Assembly (NCBI RefSeq): GCF_006489205.2
Contig: NZ_VFYR02000003.1
Location: forward strand, 241,462-305,461
Reading direction: 5' to 3'
DNA: 64,000 nucleotides
DNA from: Brevibacterium sp. XM4083
Lineage (GTDB): Bacteria > Actinomycetota > Actinomycetes > Actinomycetales > Brevibacteriaceae
Part shown: positions 1-8,044 of the stretch, one piece after another
How positions within the stretch are numbered: position 1 is the first letter of the stretch
Layout of the letters: every line of letters starts with the position of its first letter
The notes under the pieces: model-generated
Database searches by the model: none
The model's input: only the letters and a program-made list of their open reading frames with translations
What the model was told of the DNA's origin: nothing
Position numbers and translations under genes: made by a program

Positions 1-36
1 CGCACCACCCGCCGATTCGACGCCTCGGAGGCCGTT

Positions 37-1488
37 GTGACAAGCACACAGACGCAGGGAACCGATCTCGACCAGCCCGTCGACAGCCTCAGCATCGGCA
101 GAAGAATCCGATTTTTTCGCAAACAGGCGGGGATGACGCTGAGCGAGCTCGGGGAGAAGGTGGGGCGTGCGGCCTCGCAGATCTCGACGATCGAGAACGG
201 CAAGCGAGAAACTTCTGTCACGCTCCTCGCCGCGATCGCCGCGGCGCTCGGCACCGAGGTCGCCGAACTCATCGACCCCACTCCCGTCGACGGTCGGCAG
301 GCCCTCGAGCTCGAGGCCGAACGCAATCAGGCCTCGCCGATGTACTCCTCGCTCGGTCTGCCGCAGGTGCGCATCAAGTCGCTGCCGCAGGATGCGCTCG
401 AGGCGATCGTCGGACTCCAGCGGCAGCTCGCCGAGGTGCTCACCCGCAGAGCGGCGACCCCGGAGGAGGCCCGGCGGGCCAACCGGGAGCTGCGGGAGAT
501 GATGCGCGAGAAGAACAACTACTTCGCCGATCTCGAGAAGCAGGCCGCCGAGCTGCTCAGTCTCGCCGGATACGAATCGGGGACGGTGTCGCAGCGGGAG
601 ACGGCGACGATCGCCGAGAAGCTCGGCTTCAGCCTCCACTACGTCTCGGACCTGCCGAGTTCGACCCGGTCGATCTCCGACACGGCCAACCGCCGCATCT
701 ATCTGCCCAACGCCGATGCCGCGTTCGATCCGCGCACGCACCTGCTCACGAGCCTCGCCCCGCATGTGCTCGGCCATGATTCGCCGAAGGACTTCCATGA
801 GTTCCTCCAGCAGCGCGTCGAGGCGAACTACCTCGCCGCGGCGGTGCTGCTGCCGGAGAGTGCAGCCGTGCCCGTGCTCACCGAGGCCAAGCGCAAGCGG
901 CAGCTGTCCGTCGAATACCTCCGCGACATGTTCGGCGTCGGCTACGAGACCGCGGCGCACCGGTTCACGAACCTCGCGACCGAGCACCTCGACCTGCCCG
1001 TCCACTTCATGAAGGTCCACACCTCGGGGACGATCCACAAGGCGTACTCGAACGACGGGCTGCCGTTCCCGACCGATCCGCTCGGGGCGATCGAAGGGCA
1101 GTTCGCGTGCAAGCGCTTCACCTCGCGCACGGTGTTCCGCGTCGCCGACCGCTTCAGCCCGTACTACCAGTACACCGACACCCCGCAGGGCTCGTTCTGG
1201 TGCACCGCGCGGGTGCTGCCCGGCGGTGACTTCGCGATCAGCGTCGGCGTCCCCTTCGCCCACGTCAAGTGGTTCGAGGGCCGGGAGTCGCCGATCCGCT
1301 CGCAGTCACGCTGCCCGGACCCCTCATGCTGCCGGACGGCCCCGGACGACCTCGCCGCGAAGTGGGAGGACAACTCGCTGCCGTCGGCGAAGATGCACGC
1401 CTCGCTGCTCGCCGCCGTCCCGCCCGGCGCGGTCCCCGGCGTCGACGACACCGAGGTCTTCGAGTTCCTCGAACGCCACTCGGGCTGA
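37..1488 (+). CDS. RamB/ClgR-like XRE regulator with IrrE-like and DUF2083 domains
   Basis: A cytoplasmic DNA-binding regulator of 483 residues. Residues about 18-75 form a Cro/CI-type helix-turn-helix (SIGRRIRFFRKQAGMTLSEL onward, with the typical SQISTIENGKR turn). The centre resembles the IrrE/ImmA-like region of this family, but the metalloprotease HExxH motif is degenerate (HVLGHD, about residue 240). The C-terminal third contains a Cys cluster (CPDPSCC) as in short-chain fatty-acyl regulators (DUF2083). RamB of corynebacteria and mycobacteria, same architecture and length, controls acetate, propionate and glyoxylate genes; the target here is unknown. The GTG start has CGGAGG 5 nt upstream. 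The frame is open to the window edge, so a start further upstream cannot be excluded. Confidence 0.85.
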   Translation: MTSTQTQGTDLDQPVDSLSIGRRIRFFRKQAGMTLSELGEKVGRAASQISTIENGKRETSVTLLAAIAAALGTEVAELIDPTPVDGRQALELEAERNQASPMYSSLGLPQVRIKSLPQDALEAIVGLQRQLAEVLTRRAATPEEARRANRELREMMREKNNYFADLEKQAAELLSLAGYESGTVSQRETATIAEKLGFSLHYVSDLPSSTRSISDTANRRIYLPNADAAFDPRTHLLTSLAPHVLGHDSPKDFHEFLQQRVEANYLAAAVLLPESAAVPVLTEAKRKRQLSVEYLRDMFGVGYETAAHRFTNLATEHLDLPVHFMKVHTSGTIHKAYSNDGLPFPTDPLGAIEGQFACKRFTSRTVFRVADRFSPYYQYTDTPQGSFWCTARVLPGGDFAISVGVPFAHVKWFEGRESPIRSQSRCPDPSCCRTAPDDLAAKWEDNSLPSAKMHASLLAAVPPGAVPGVDDTEVFEFLERHSG

Positions 1489-1592
1489 GCCACTCAGCGC
1501 CCGGCAGTGGCCTGCGCGCGCTCTGCGAGATCCTTGATCAGCCTCTGACCTGCAACTACACTGGTTGGCCCGAGCATTGAGGAGGTTGAGCG

Positions 1593-1853
1593 GTGTCCTC
1601 GCCCGAGAAAGGCGCGCTGCGCCGGTTCTTCACCGCACGGCCCGAACGCCCCATCGACTTCGTCCTCACCTGGATCGGGATCTGCCTGGTCCCCGTCGTG
1701 GCGTGGCCGATCATCGGCATGCTGACGGGCAGCATGAGCGAAGGCTTTCAGCGGGTTCTTCCCACGCTGATCGGCGCGCCGATCGGTTCCGGGATCGCCC
1801 TCGCCGGAATCTGGGCCCTGCGGTCGGCGAAGAAGCGCGATTCCGAGGGCTGA
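1593..1853 (+). CDS. small two-helix membrane protein of unknown function
   Basis: An 86-residue protein with a basic N-terminus followed by two hydrophobic segments (about residues 23-44 and 56-75) and a Lys/Arg-rich end, so probably a two-helix inner-membrane protein with both ends in the cytoplasm. The GTG start is preceded by GAGGAGGT at good spacing. I do not recognise the family. It ends 7 nt before the convergent FAD-dependent oxidase and sits alone between two unrelated genes. Confidence 0.6.
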   Translation: MSSPEKGALRRFFTARPERPIDFVLTWIGICLVPVVAWPIIGMLTGSMSEGFQRVLPTLIGAPIGSGIALAGIWALRSAKKRDSEG

Positions 1854-1859
1854 GCCCCC

Positions 1860-3368
1860 TCAGCGCCCGGCGGCCTGCGCCCGCTCGACGATGTGCTCGG
1901 CGATCGCGAGCGCCATCGTCGCTCCCGATGCGGGAACGCTGCGGACCTGGGTGAGTCGGCCGCGGGTGGTCACGGTCAGCCCGGTGACGAGGTCGCCCTT
2001 GGCATCGATCGTCGCAGCGCGGATCCCGCGGGGTCCTGCCGTCATCTCCGTCGTGTCGAGGTCGGGAGCGAAGCGTTTGATCCGCTCGACGAACGCCGAG
2101 GTGCTCGTCGCCGACCGCACCCCCTCGGCCGCGGAGCGCACATTGCGCTTCGCGAACTTCCAGAACCCGGAGAACCCGAACGAGGCACCGAGGTCACCGA
2201 AGTCGATGTCACGGGCCGACCCGGCATTGCGACCGAGCGCGATGTGCGTAGTCGGACCCAACAGCAGCGCGCCGTCGACGGTGCGCACGAGCATCGTCTC
2301 CTCGAGCGGATCAACCGGGTCGGGCACGGAGCCGATGATCCCGTGGACCGCCTCGGCGGCGGGCGGCACCAGCTGCGAATAGCTGCTGGCGAACGGCACG
2401 ACCCGGGGTTCGGGGTCGAGCCCGGCCGCGGCGGCGAGCCGATCCGACTGCAGCCCGACGGCGACGAACACGAGGTCGAAGACACCGGCGTCGAACTCCG
2501 CGGGCGGGGTCGGCCGATTCCGGTCGACGGGCTTGGTGCCGGTCCATTCGTCGATCTTGTCCTCGGCGCTGCGGAACCAGTCCCGGTCGCCGAACCGGCG
2601 GTGCAGCTCCTCCCCGAGCCGGCCGCCGCGGCCGCCCCTGCCGGGCTCGACCTGCGGCTCCCCGTCGTCACCGCGATAGGTCCGCGGCCGGTCGACGACC
2701 TGATCATCGTCGGTGTGCGGCCGTTCGCCGGGCATGGTCTCGAGATCCGTCGAGTAGCCGGTCTCGCTCGACTCGGAGCCGTCCTCGTCGGTCGGGGCGT
2801 TGCGGGCGCGCACCCGCACCTCGTTGCTCATGACGTCGAGGCCGGTGACCTCCGTGCCGAAGCGGAAGCGGCCCCCGGCCTCGCGGACGTCGGCGGCGAG
2901 CGCCTCGGCGAGGGCGGAGTAGTCGGTGATCGCGGTATGGGGTGAGTAGAGGGCCTGCACGCCCCTGGCCTGCGGTTCGATCTCGCGCATCTCGGCCCGA
3001 TCGACCATCCGCACCCCGGGCACGCCGGTCTTCTCGGCGCGGGTGAGGAGATCCTCGAGGCGGTCGACCTCATCGGTGTCCTGAGCGACGACGAGCTGCC
3101 CGCATTCGCGCAGCGCGATCCCCTGCCCGGCGGCGTACGGGATGAGGAGTTCGAGCCCGCGGCGGGCGAGCTTCGCCTCGAGCGTGCCCGGCTCCTCCGT
3201 CAGTCCCGCATGGACGATGCCCGCGGTGTGCCCGCTCTGGGCGGCCGCGACACGGTCGGCACGATCGAGGACCGTCACCTCGGCGTCCGGGAACCGGCGG
3301 GTGATCTCACGGGCGAGAGCCACACCGATGAGGCCTGCGCCGACGACTGCCACTCGTGAAATACTCAT
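1860..3368 (-). CDS. lhgO: FAD-dependent L-2-hydroxyglutarate oxidase-like protein
   Basis: A DAO-superfamily flavoprotein. The N-terminus holds the Rossmann FAD motif (VVGAGLIGVALAREI), followed by the HTAGIVHAGL and DYSALAEAL blocks and a C-terminal LLLGPTTHIALGR block typical of LhgO/YgaF, which oxidises L-2-hydroxyglutarate to 2-oxoglutarate and passes electrons to quinone. At 502 residues it is about 100 longer than the usual LhgO: residues about 185-290 are a charged, Gly/Asp/Arg-rich insertion that splits the FAD-binding fold. The substrate assignment is by family only; other 2-hydroxyacids are possible. It is divergent from the DNA methyltransferase, with only 48 nt between the starts. 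Confidence 0.75.
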   Translation of the reverse strand: MSISRVAVVGAGLIGVALAREITRRFPDAEVTVLDRADRVAAAQSGHTAGIVHAGLTEEPGTLEAKLARRGLELLIPYAAGQGIALRECGQLVVAQDTDEVDRLEDLLTRAEKTGVPGVRMVDRAEMREIEPQARGVQALYSPHTAITDYSALAEALAADVREAGGRFRFGTEVTGLDVMSNEVRVRARNAPTDEDGSESSETGYSTDLETMPGERPHTDDDQVVDRPRTYRGDDGEPQVEPGRGGRGGRLGEELHRRFGDRDWFRSAEDKIDEWTGTKPVDRNRPTPPAEFDAGVFDLVFVAVGLQSDRLAAAAGLDPEPRVVPFASSYSQLVPPAAEAVHGIIGSVPDPVDPLEETMLVRTVDGALLLGPTTHIALGRNAGSARDIDFGDLGASFGFSGFWKFAKRNVRSAAEGVRSATSTSAFVERIKRFAPDLDTTEMTAGPRGIRAATIDAKGDLVTGLTVTTRGRLTQVRSVPASGATMALAIAEHIVERAQAAGR

Positions 3369-3416
3369 ACAGCCATCTTGGCACCGTCGAGACGATCAAG
3401 CGAGGTGAAGACGACA

Positions 3417-4808
3417 GTGACCGCCCTGACCTGGCCCGGCAAAGAGGAGTCGTTCGCACTCGGTCGCCACCTCAGCCGCACGCCGGGGGCAGGGTTCACG
3501 GTTCCCAGCGGCCGCCTCGGCGAGGGACTGCCGAGGACCCCGCGCGCCCACGTGCCCGATGCGCACGAGAACCTCCTCGTCGTCGGGGACAATCTGCCGG
3601 CCCTGCAGTCGCTGCTCGCCACGCATCGGGGACAGGTCAAGGTCGTCTACATCGATCCGCCGTACAACACGGGCAACGCGCACGCGTACAAGGACGACGG
3701 CTACGATCACGGCAGCTGGCTCGACTTCATGGCGCCGCGGCTCATCCTCGCCCGTGAGCTGATGCGCGATGACGGTGTGCTCTACCTCCACCTCGACGAC
3801 GGGGAGAGCGCGTGGGCGCAGCTGCTCGGGCACGAGGTCTTCGGGGAGGCGAACTCGCTCGGCACCCTCATCCACCAGCGCGCGAAGGGCGGCGGCAACT
3901 CCCCGTCGTTCGTCCGCGGGCACGACTACATCCACGTGTGGGGCAAGGACGCGCGCGCGGCGGGGGCGTTCCTTACGGAGAAGAAGGCCCCGGCGAAGGT
4001 CGAGGTCATCGACGGACGGAAGATGCTCGTCGAGACCGACGTGCTGCGGGCGAGCTTCGGCCGGTACGCGCGCGGGTCGGAGCGGCGGCTGATGTACGAG
4101 GACATCCGCGCGGTCAAGGGTGAGCGGAAGCTCGCCGAGGTGGACGCGAAGCTGGCCTCGGGCGAGTACATCCTCCGTCCCTGGGGTCCAGGCAAGCACG
4201 CGGTGGTCCGGGTGACGCCGTACGAGCTCGCGAGCTCGAAGCTCTACTCGATCATCAAGGCCCTCGGCGGGCAGAACGATCTCGAGGACCTCGGCCTGGG
4301 CGGGGTGTTCGGGTATCCGAAGCCCGTCGAACTCGTCAAGACGCTCATCACCGCGCAGACGTTCTTCGACCCCGAGGCGATCGTCCTCGACTTCTTCGCC
4401 GGTTCCGGGACGACGGCGCAGGCGGTCATGGAGGCCAACCGGCGCGACGAGGGACGACGGACATTCGTCCTCGTCCAGCTCCCGGAGAAGCTGCGCGGCA
4501 AATGCGGCGGCCGCGGCGTGCGCGCGGCGGGTGAGGTGGGTGCCGGTGCGGGAGATACCGAGGCGAAGGCTGCGAGCTCCGGGGCTGCGGGCGCCGGTGC
4601 CGGTGCTCCCGCGGGCGCCGGTGCCGGTGGTCCCGCGGGTGCTGGTGCCGGTGGCGGTGGGGCTGACGCCGGAGATGCAGTGGGGAAGGCTGCACGCGCG
4701 GGCAGATTCGCGACGATCAGCGACCTCACCGCTGAGCGCATCCGCCGCGCCGCCGACGAACTCGCCCCCGGCCTGACCTTCACCGAGGTCACCGTCGCCG
4801 ACTCCTGA
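3417..4808 (+). CDS. beta-class adenine-specific DNA methyltransferase (type III Mod-like), orphan
   Basis: A SAM-dependent N6-adenine DNA methyltransferase of about 463 residues. The catalytic DPPYNTGN motif (about residues 80-87) precedes the SAM-binding FAGSGTT motif (about 327-333), the order of the beta class, as in type III Mod subunits. An extended Ala/Gly low-complexity stretch (about residues 373-422, repeated AGAG and GAGAG units) is inserted between the LVQLPE strand and the ISDLTAERIRRAADEL helix, which are adjacent in normal family members. GTG 3417 is preferred because GAGGTG lies 9 nt upstream; TTG 3378 and GTG 3405 are in frame. No restriction subunit or helicase is nearby, so it may be an orphan epigenetic methylase; its recognition site is unknown. 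Confidence 0.85.
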   Translation: MTALTWPGKEESFALGRHLSRTPGAGFTVPSGRLGEGLPRTPRAHVPDAHENLLVVGDNLPALQSLLATHRGQVKVVYIDPPYNTGNAHAYKDDGYDHGSWLDFMAPRLILARELMRDDGVLYLHLDDGESAWAQLLGHEVFGEANSLGTLIHQRAKGGGNSPSFVRGHDYIHVWGKDARAAGAFLTEKKAPAKVEVIDGRKMLVETDVLRASFGRYARGSERRLMYEDIRAVKGERKLAEVDAKLASGEYILRPWGPGKHAVVRVTPYELASSKLYSIIKALGGQNDLEDLGLGGVFGYPKPVELVKTLITAQTFFDPEAIVLDFFAGSGTTAQAVMEANRRDEGRRTFVLVQLPEKLRGKCGGRGVRAAGEVGAGAGDTEAKAASSGAAGAGAGAPAGAGAGGPAGAGAGGGGADAGDAVGKAARAGRFATISDLTAERIRRAADELAPGLTFTEVTVADS

Positions 4809-4849
4809 CCTCCCGCCGCCTCTCGCACCGCTCCCGAGCCACGTTAGGA

Positions 4850-4977
4850 TCTGAGCCAGATTGAAGGATCTGCGCCAGTTTGAGGGTGACCCTGAACATT
4901 CTGCGCCAAGTTGAGGGTGAAATCTGCGCGAAAATCGCCATGAACGTGGCGCACACTCGCTGTGGAGGTGGCGCAGA
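4850..4977. repeat. intergenic repeat cluster with TCTGCGCCA units
   Basis: The 474-nt gap 4809-5282 holds no convincing gene. It contains three direct copies of a unit of about 20 bp, degenerate at 4850-4868 (TCTGAGCCAGATTGAAGGA) and better at 4869-4889 and 4900-4920 (TCTGCGCCA followed by a TTGAGGGTGA tail). Downstream are a half unit TCTGCGCG (4923-4930) and an inverted TGGCGCAGA (4969-4977). The segment near 4935-4953 (TCGCCATGAACGTGGCGCA) matches 17 of 19 positions of the palindrome arm at 49098-49116. The rest, about 4980-5230, is proline/arginine-coding-looking GC-rich sequence in which I see no gene. Probably a dispersed extragenic repeat family; function unknown. Confidence 0.6.
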
Positions 4978-5282
4978 TGCCTCCGCGCCCAGCCCCAGCC
5001 CCCGTCCCCGTCCCCGGACCCGGCACACGAGCGCCCGGGTCCTCCGCGCGAGAGTTCAGGTCGCGGAGTGTCGATTCGAGGCGCTGCCATCGACACTCTG
5101 CGTCCTCGACTTCAGCGAAACCGGTGAGCGTGTGTGCCGAGGCGGCCGCTCTCCCGCGCCGAGGCGGTCGCCCACTCGCGCTGCGAATGTCCCAACAGGG
5201 CTTCCCAGGCTCTCTCCCCGCTGTCAGAATGCTTGTACGGTCCGACAGCAGGCCCTCCACCAGCGAAGTCAGGGGTGATGCA

Positions 5283-5567
5283 GTGCCTACATACGTCTAC
5301 CGCTGCGATGCGTGCGGCGACACCGAGCAGACCTTCCCCATGCTCGAGAAGCCGTCGACGATCGCCTGCCCCCGGTGCGCTGGGAGGGCACGGTCGGTGG
5401 TGAGTTCGCCCCACCTCGGCGCGGGGAACACCCCAGCCCACCGCCTCCTCGATGCGACCGCGGCCACCGCGGACGCCCCTCCCGTCGTCACCCGTCTGCC
5501 CGGTTCACCACGCGCGCCGAGGCGGGTGAGCCGAGATCCACGGCACCAGAGGCTCCCGCGCGCCTGA
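5283..5567 (+). CDS. fmdB: FmdB-family zinc-ribbon protein
   Basis: A 94-residue protein that begins with the FmdB zinc ribbon MPTYVYRCDACG, with a second knuckle at CPRC (residues about 31-34), giving a CxxC...CxxC zinc site. Beyond residue about 50 it is a low-complexity Ala/Pro/Arg tail. FmdB proteins are often encoded beside the formamidase gene and are thought to be regulatory or accessory, but their role is not settled. The GTG start is preceded by AGGGGTGATGC; fmdA begins 111 nt downstream on the same strand, so the two probably form a cassette. Confidence 0.8.
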   Translation: MPTYVYRCDACGDTEQTFPMLEKPSTIACPRCAGRARSVVSSPHLGAGNTPAHRLLDATAATADAPPVVTRLPGSPRAPRRVSRDPRHQRLPRA

Positions 5568-5678
5568 CACCGCGCGCAACTCGCCGCTCTTCGCCTTACT
5601 GCTCCGCCGTCCTGCACCGCACAGCTGCTCCATCTGCACCGCCGCCAGTCACCGTCGACTCCACGCAAAGGACACGCC

Positions 5679-6929
5679 ATGCCAGACGTCATCTTTCCCC
5701 TCGATTCGACCAAGCCGTTCACCGACCAGAAGATCACCGGACACAACCGCTGGCATCCGGACATTCCCGCGGCCGTCCACGTCAAGCCCGGGGAATCGTT
5801 CCGGCTCGACTGCCGGGAATGGTTCGACGGGTTCATCAAGAACGACGACAGCGCCGACGACGTCCGCGATGCGCCGGTCGACATCGTCCATGCCCTCTCC
5901 GGACCGGTCGGCGTCGAAGGGGCGAAGCCCGGTGACCTGCTCATCGTCGACATCCTCGACGTCGGACCGATCCCGCAGGAGGAGGGTCCGCTCGCCGGGC
6001 AGGGCTGGGGGTACACGGGGATCTTCGCGAAGGAGAACGGCGGCTCGTTCCTCGTCGACCAGTTCCCCGATGCCTACAAGGCGTGCTGGGACTTCTCCGG
6101 CGGCACGGCGACATCGCGCCACGTCCCGCACGTGTCCTTCACCGGAATCGTCCACCCGGGCCTCATGGGCACGGCCCCGAGCGCCGACCTGCTGGGGACC
6201 TGGAACACCCGCGAGGCCGCGCTCATCGCCACCGACCCCGATCGGGAACCACCGCTGGCCCTGCCGCCAGAGCCCAACGGCGCGATCCTCGGGTCGCTGA
6301 CCGGGGAGGACTTCGACCGCGTCGCCGGCGAGGGCGCCCGCACGGCTCCGCCTCGGGAGAACGGCGGCAACCAGGACATCAAGAACCTCACGAAGGGCAC
6401 CCGGGTGTTCTATCCGGTCTTCGTCGACGGTGCGAACTTCTCCGTCGGCGACCTCCACTTCAGTCAGGGCGACGGTGAGATCACGTTCTGCGGCGCCATC
6501 GAGATGGGCGGGTTCATCGACCTGCGCGTCGACCTCATCAAGGGCGGCATGGACACCTATGGGGTGAGTGAGAACGCGATCTTCCAGCCCGGCAACTCCG
6601 ACCCGCAGTACTCGGAGTGGCTGGCGTTCTCCGGCACCTCGGTCACCCTCGACGGCGAGCAGCGCTACCTCGACTCGCAGCTGGCCTACCAGCGGGCCTG
6701 CCTCCACGCGATCGACTACCTCACGAAGTTCGGCTACAGCCCCGAGCAGGCGTATCTGCTGCTCGGCGCCGCCCCGATCGAGGGACGCTTCTCCGGCGTC
6801 GTCGACATCCCGAACTCGTGCGCCACGGTCTATCTGCCGACCACGATCTTCGACTTCGACGTCTCACCGAACTCCGTCGGCCCCGTGCAGATCGACCCGG
6901 GCATCGGAGCCGCGCGCACGACCCCGTGA
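5679..6929 (+). CDS. fmdA: formamidase
   Basis: A 416-residue cytoplasmic amidohydrolase of the acetamidase/formamidase family (EC 3.5.1.49), which hydrolyses formamide to formate and ammonia. The sequence covers the whole family length with the characteristic HNRWHPDIP opening, the GWGYTGIF block, the HPGLMGTAPS block (about residue 160) and the FSVGDLHFSQGDGE block (about 250-263). Its neighbour fmdB supports the assignment. It could supply ammonia or remove formamide. No formate dehydrogenase is in the window. Confidence 0.93.
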   Translation: MPDVIFPLDSTKPFTDQKITGHNRWHPDIPAAVHVKPGESFRLDCREWFDGFIKNDDSADDVRDAPVDIVHALSGPVGVEGAKPGDLLIVDILDVGPIPQEEGPLAGQGWGYTGIFAKENGGSFLVDQFPDAYKACWDFSGGTATSRHVPHVSFTGIVHPGLMGTAPSADLLGTWNTREAALIATDPDREPPLALPPEPNGAILGSLTGEDFDRVAGEGARTAPPRENGGNQDIKNLTKGTRVFYPVFVDGANFSVGDLHFSQGDGEITFCGAIEMGGFIDLRVDLIKGGMDTYGVSENAIFQPGNSDPQYSEWLAFSGTSVTLDGEQRYLDSQLAYQRACLHAIDYLTKFGYSPEQAYLLLGAAPIEGRFSGVVDIPNSCATVYLPTTIFDFDVSPNSVGPVQIDPGIGAARTTP

Positions 6930-6945
6930 AGTGTGGGTGTGCGGT

Positions 6946-6972
6946 GCGTCTCGCGGAGTCGCCGCGAGACGC
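6946..6972 (+). terminator. hairpin downstream of fmdA
   Basis: GCGTCTCGCGG (6946-6956) and CCGCGAGACGC (6962-6972) form a perfect 11-bp stem with a 5-nt loop, starting 17 nt after the fmdA stop codon. There is no T-run, as is usual for intrinsic terminators in high-GC actinobacteria. Confidence 0.65.
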
Positions 6973-7066
6973 GCCGCGACCGCATCCGGACAGCCCAGCG
7001 CCAGCCCAGGGTGCGGTCGTAGGGTCGGGAGGACAGCCACTCATCGTCGACCATCGAGGAGCAGAT

Positions 7067-7363
7067 ATGTCCGTCGTCGCCATCAACACCCTCACGGTTC
7101 CCGAGAACGCGGGACCTGAGCTCGAGAAGCGCTTCGCCGCCCGCAAGCACTCCGTCGACAGCGCGCCCGGCTTCGAGGGCTTCCAGCTGCTGCGTCCCAC
7201 ATCCGGCGGCGACCGCTACTTCGTCTACACGCAGTGGGCGACGAAGGAGGACTTCGAAAACTGGAAGGCCAACCGCTCCTCGGCCCACGAGTCGAACGGG
7301 CAGGCGCCCGTCTCGAGCGCAGCCGAGCTCCTCGAATTCGAGGTCGTCGACCTCGGCGACTGA
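7067..7363 (+). CDS. MhuD/IsdG-type haem-degrading monooxygenase (ABM domain)
   Basis: A 98-residue dimeric alpha-beta barrel protein. Asn7, Trp66 and His74 line up with the haem-pocket residues Asn7, Trp66 and His75 of mycobacterial MhuD, and the QWATKEDFENW block is typical of IsdG-type enzymes, which cleave haem to release iron. The ATG is preceded by GAGGAG. It stands alone between fmdA and a convergent TetR gene, with no haem transporter beside it. A generic antibiotic-biosynthesis monooxygenase is the alternative, but the three pocket residues favour haem. Confidence 0.82.
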   Translation: MSVVAINTLTVPENAGPELEKRFAARKHSVDSAPGFEGFQLLRPTSGGDRYFVYTQWATKEDFENWKANRSSAHESNGQAPVSSAAELLEFEVVDLGD

Positions 7364-7374
7364 GTTAATTCGGC

Positions 7375-8001
7375 TCAGTCCACCGCCGAGGCGGTGGCGA
7401 TGCCGGCGATCTCGCGGTCGAGGAGCTCGTAGGCCGCCTCCGGGGTCCGCACCTCGAGCATGACGTCCTGAGCCAGCCCTTTCGCGAGCGCCACGAGCCG
7501 CACCGCCGCCTCGGCGGCCGACTCTGCCGACTCAGCGCCCGAAGCGACCTCGCCGGCCCAGGTCCCCTGCGCGAGCACCCGCGCCACCCGCCGGGTCGCC
7601 GCCTCCGCCGTCCGCCGATCGTTGTCGACGACGATCTCGGCGATGAGCGGGTCGCCCACGGCCTTCGCGACATACGTGAACCACACCGACGCCCCCACCC
7701 GCATCGCCTCACCAGCGGGGATGAAGGCGCGCACGAACGTCCGCAGGGCCTCGACCGGACCGGTCCCCAAGCCGACCTCGGCCTCGTCCTCGAGCTCAGC
7801 CCCGGCGACGAGCTGCCGGCACCCCTCGAGGACGAGCGCCTCCCGCGACGGGAAGTAGTGCTGGACGCGACCGATCGAGATCCCCGCGGCATCGGCGACG
7901 GCCCTGAAGGTCACCGCATCGATCCCCCGGGTGTAGATGACGAGCCACAGCGCATGGACGATCTCGGTGCGGCGGGCGGCATGATCGACGATCTTCGGCA
8001 T
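7375..8001 (-). CDS. TetR-family transcriptional regulator
   Basis: A 208-residue regulator. Residues about 8-55 are a TetR helix-turn-helix (RRTEIVHALWLVIYTRGID, then TFRAVADAAGISIGRVQHYF). The C-terminal ligand domain is alanine-rich and unassigned. It is divergent from the ABC transporter pair at 8045-9778 with only 43 nt between the start codons, so it very probably represses both itself and the transporter. Confidence 0.9.
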   Translation of the reverse strand: MPKIVDHAARRTEIVHALWLVIYTRGIDAVTFRAVADAAGISIGRVQHYFPSREALVLEGCRQLVAGAELEDEAEVGLGTGPVEALRTFVRAFIPAGEAMRVGASVWFTYVAKAVGDPLIAEIVVDNDRRTAEAATRRVARVLAQGTWAGEVASGAESAESAAEAAVRLVALAKGLAQDVMLEVRTPEAAYELLDREIAGIATASAVD

Positions 8002-8044
8002 CCCGCCACTTTACAATACGATCAACTTGTATCACTATTGCGGT
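8002..8044. promoter_or_regulatory. divergent promoter/operator between tetR and the ABC exporter
   Basis: The 43-nt gap is much more AT-rich than its surroundings and contains TACAAT (8012-8017), ATAC/GTAT inverted half sites around GATCAACTT, and a further GTATTG at the start of the ABC gene. It must hold both promoters and the likely TetR operator; the exact boundaries are not resolved. Confidence 0.5.

Noticed and set aside
1489-1511. GCCACT/AGTGGC stem after the RamB-type gene
   Set aside because: Six base pairs around an 11-nt loop with no T-run; could be chance.
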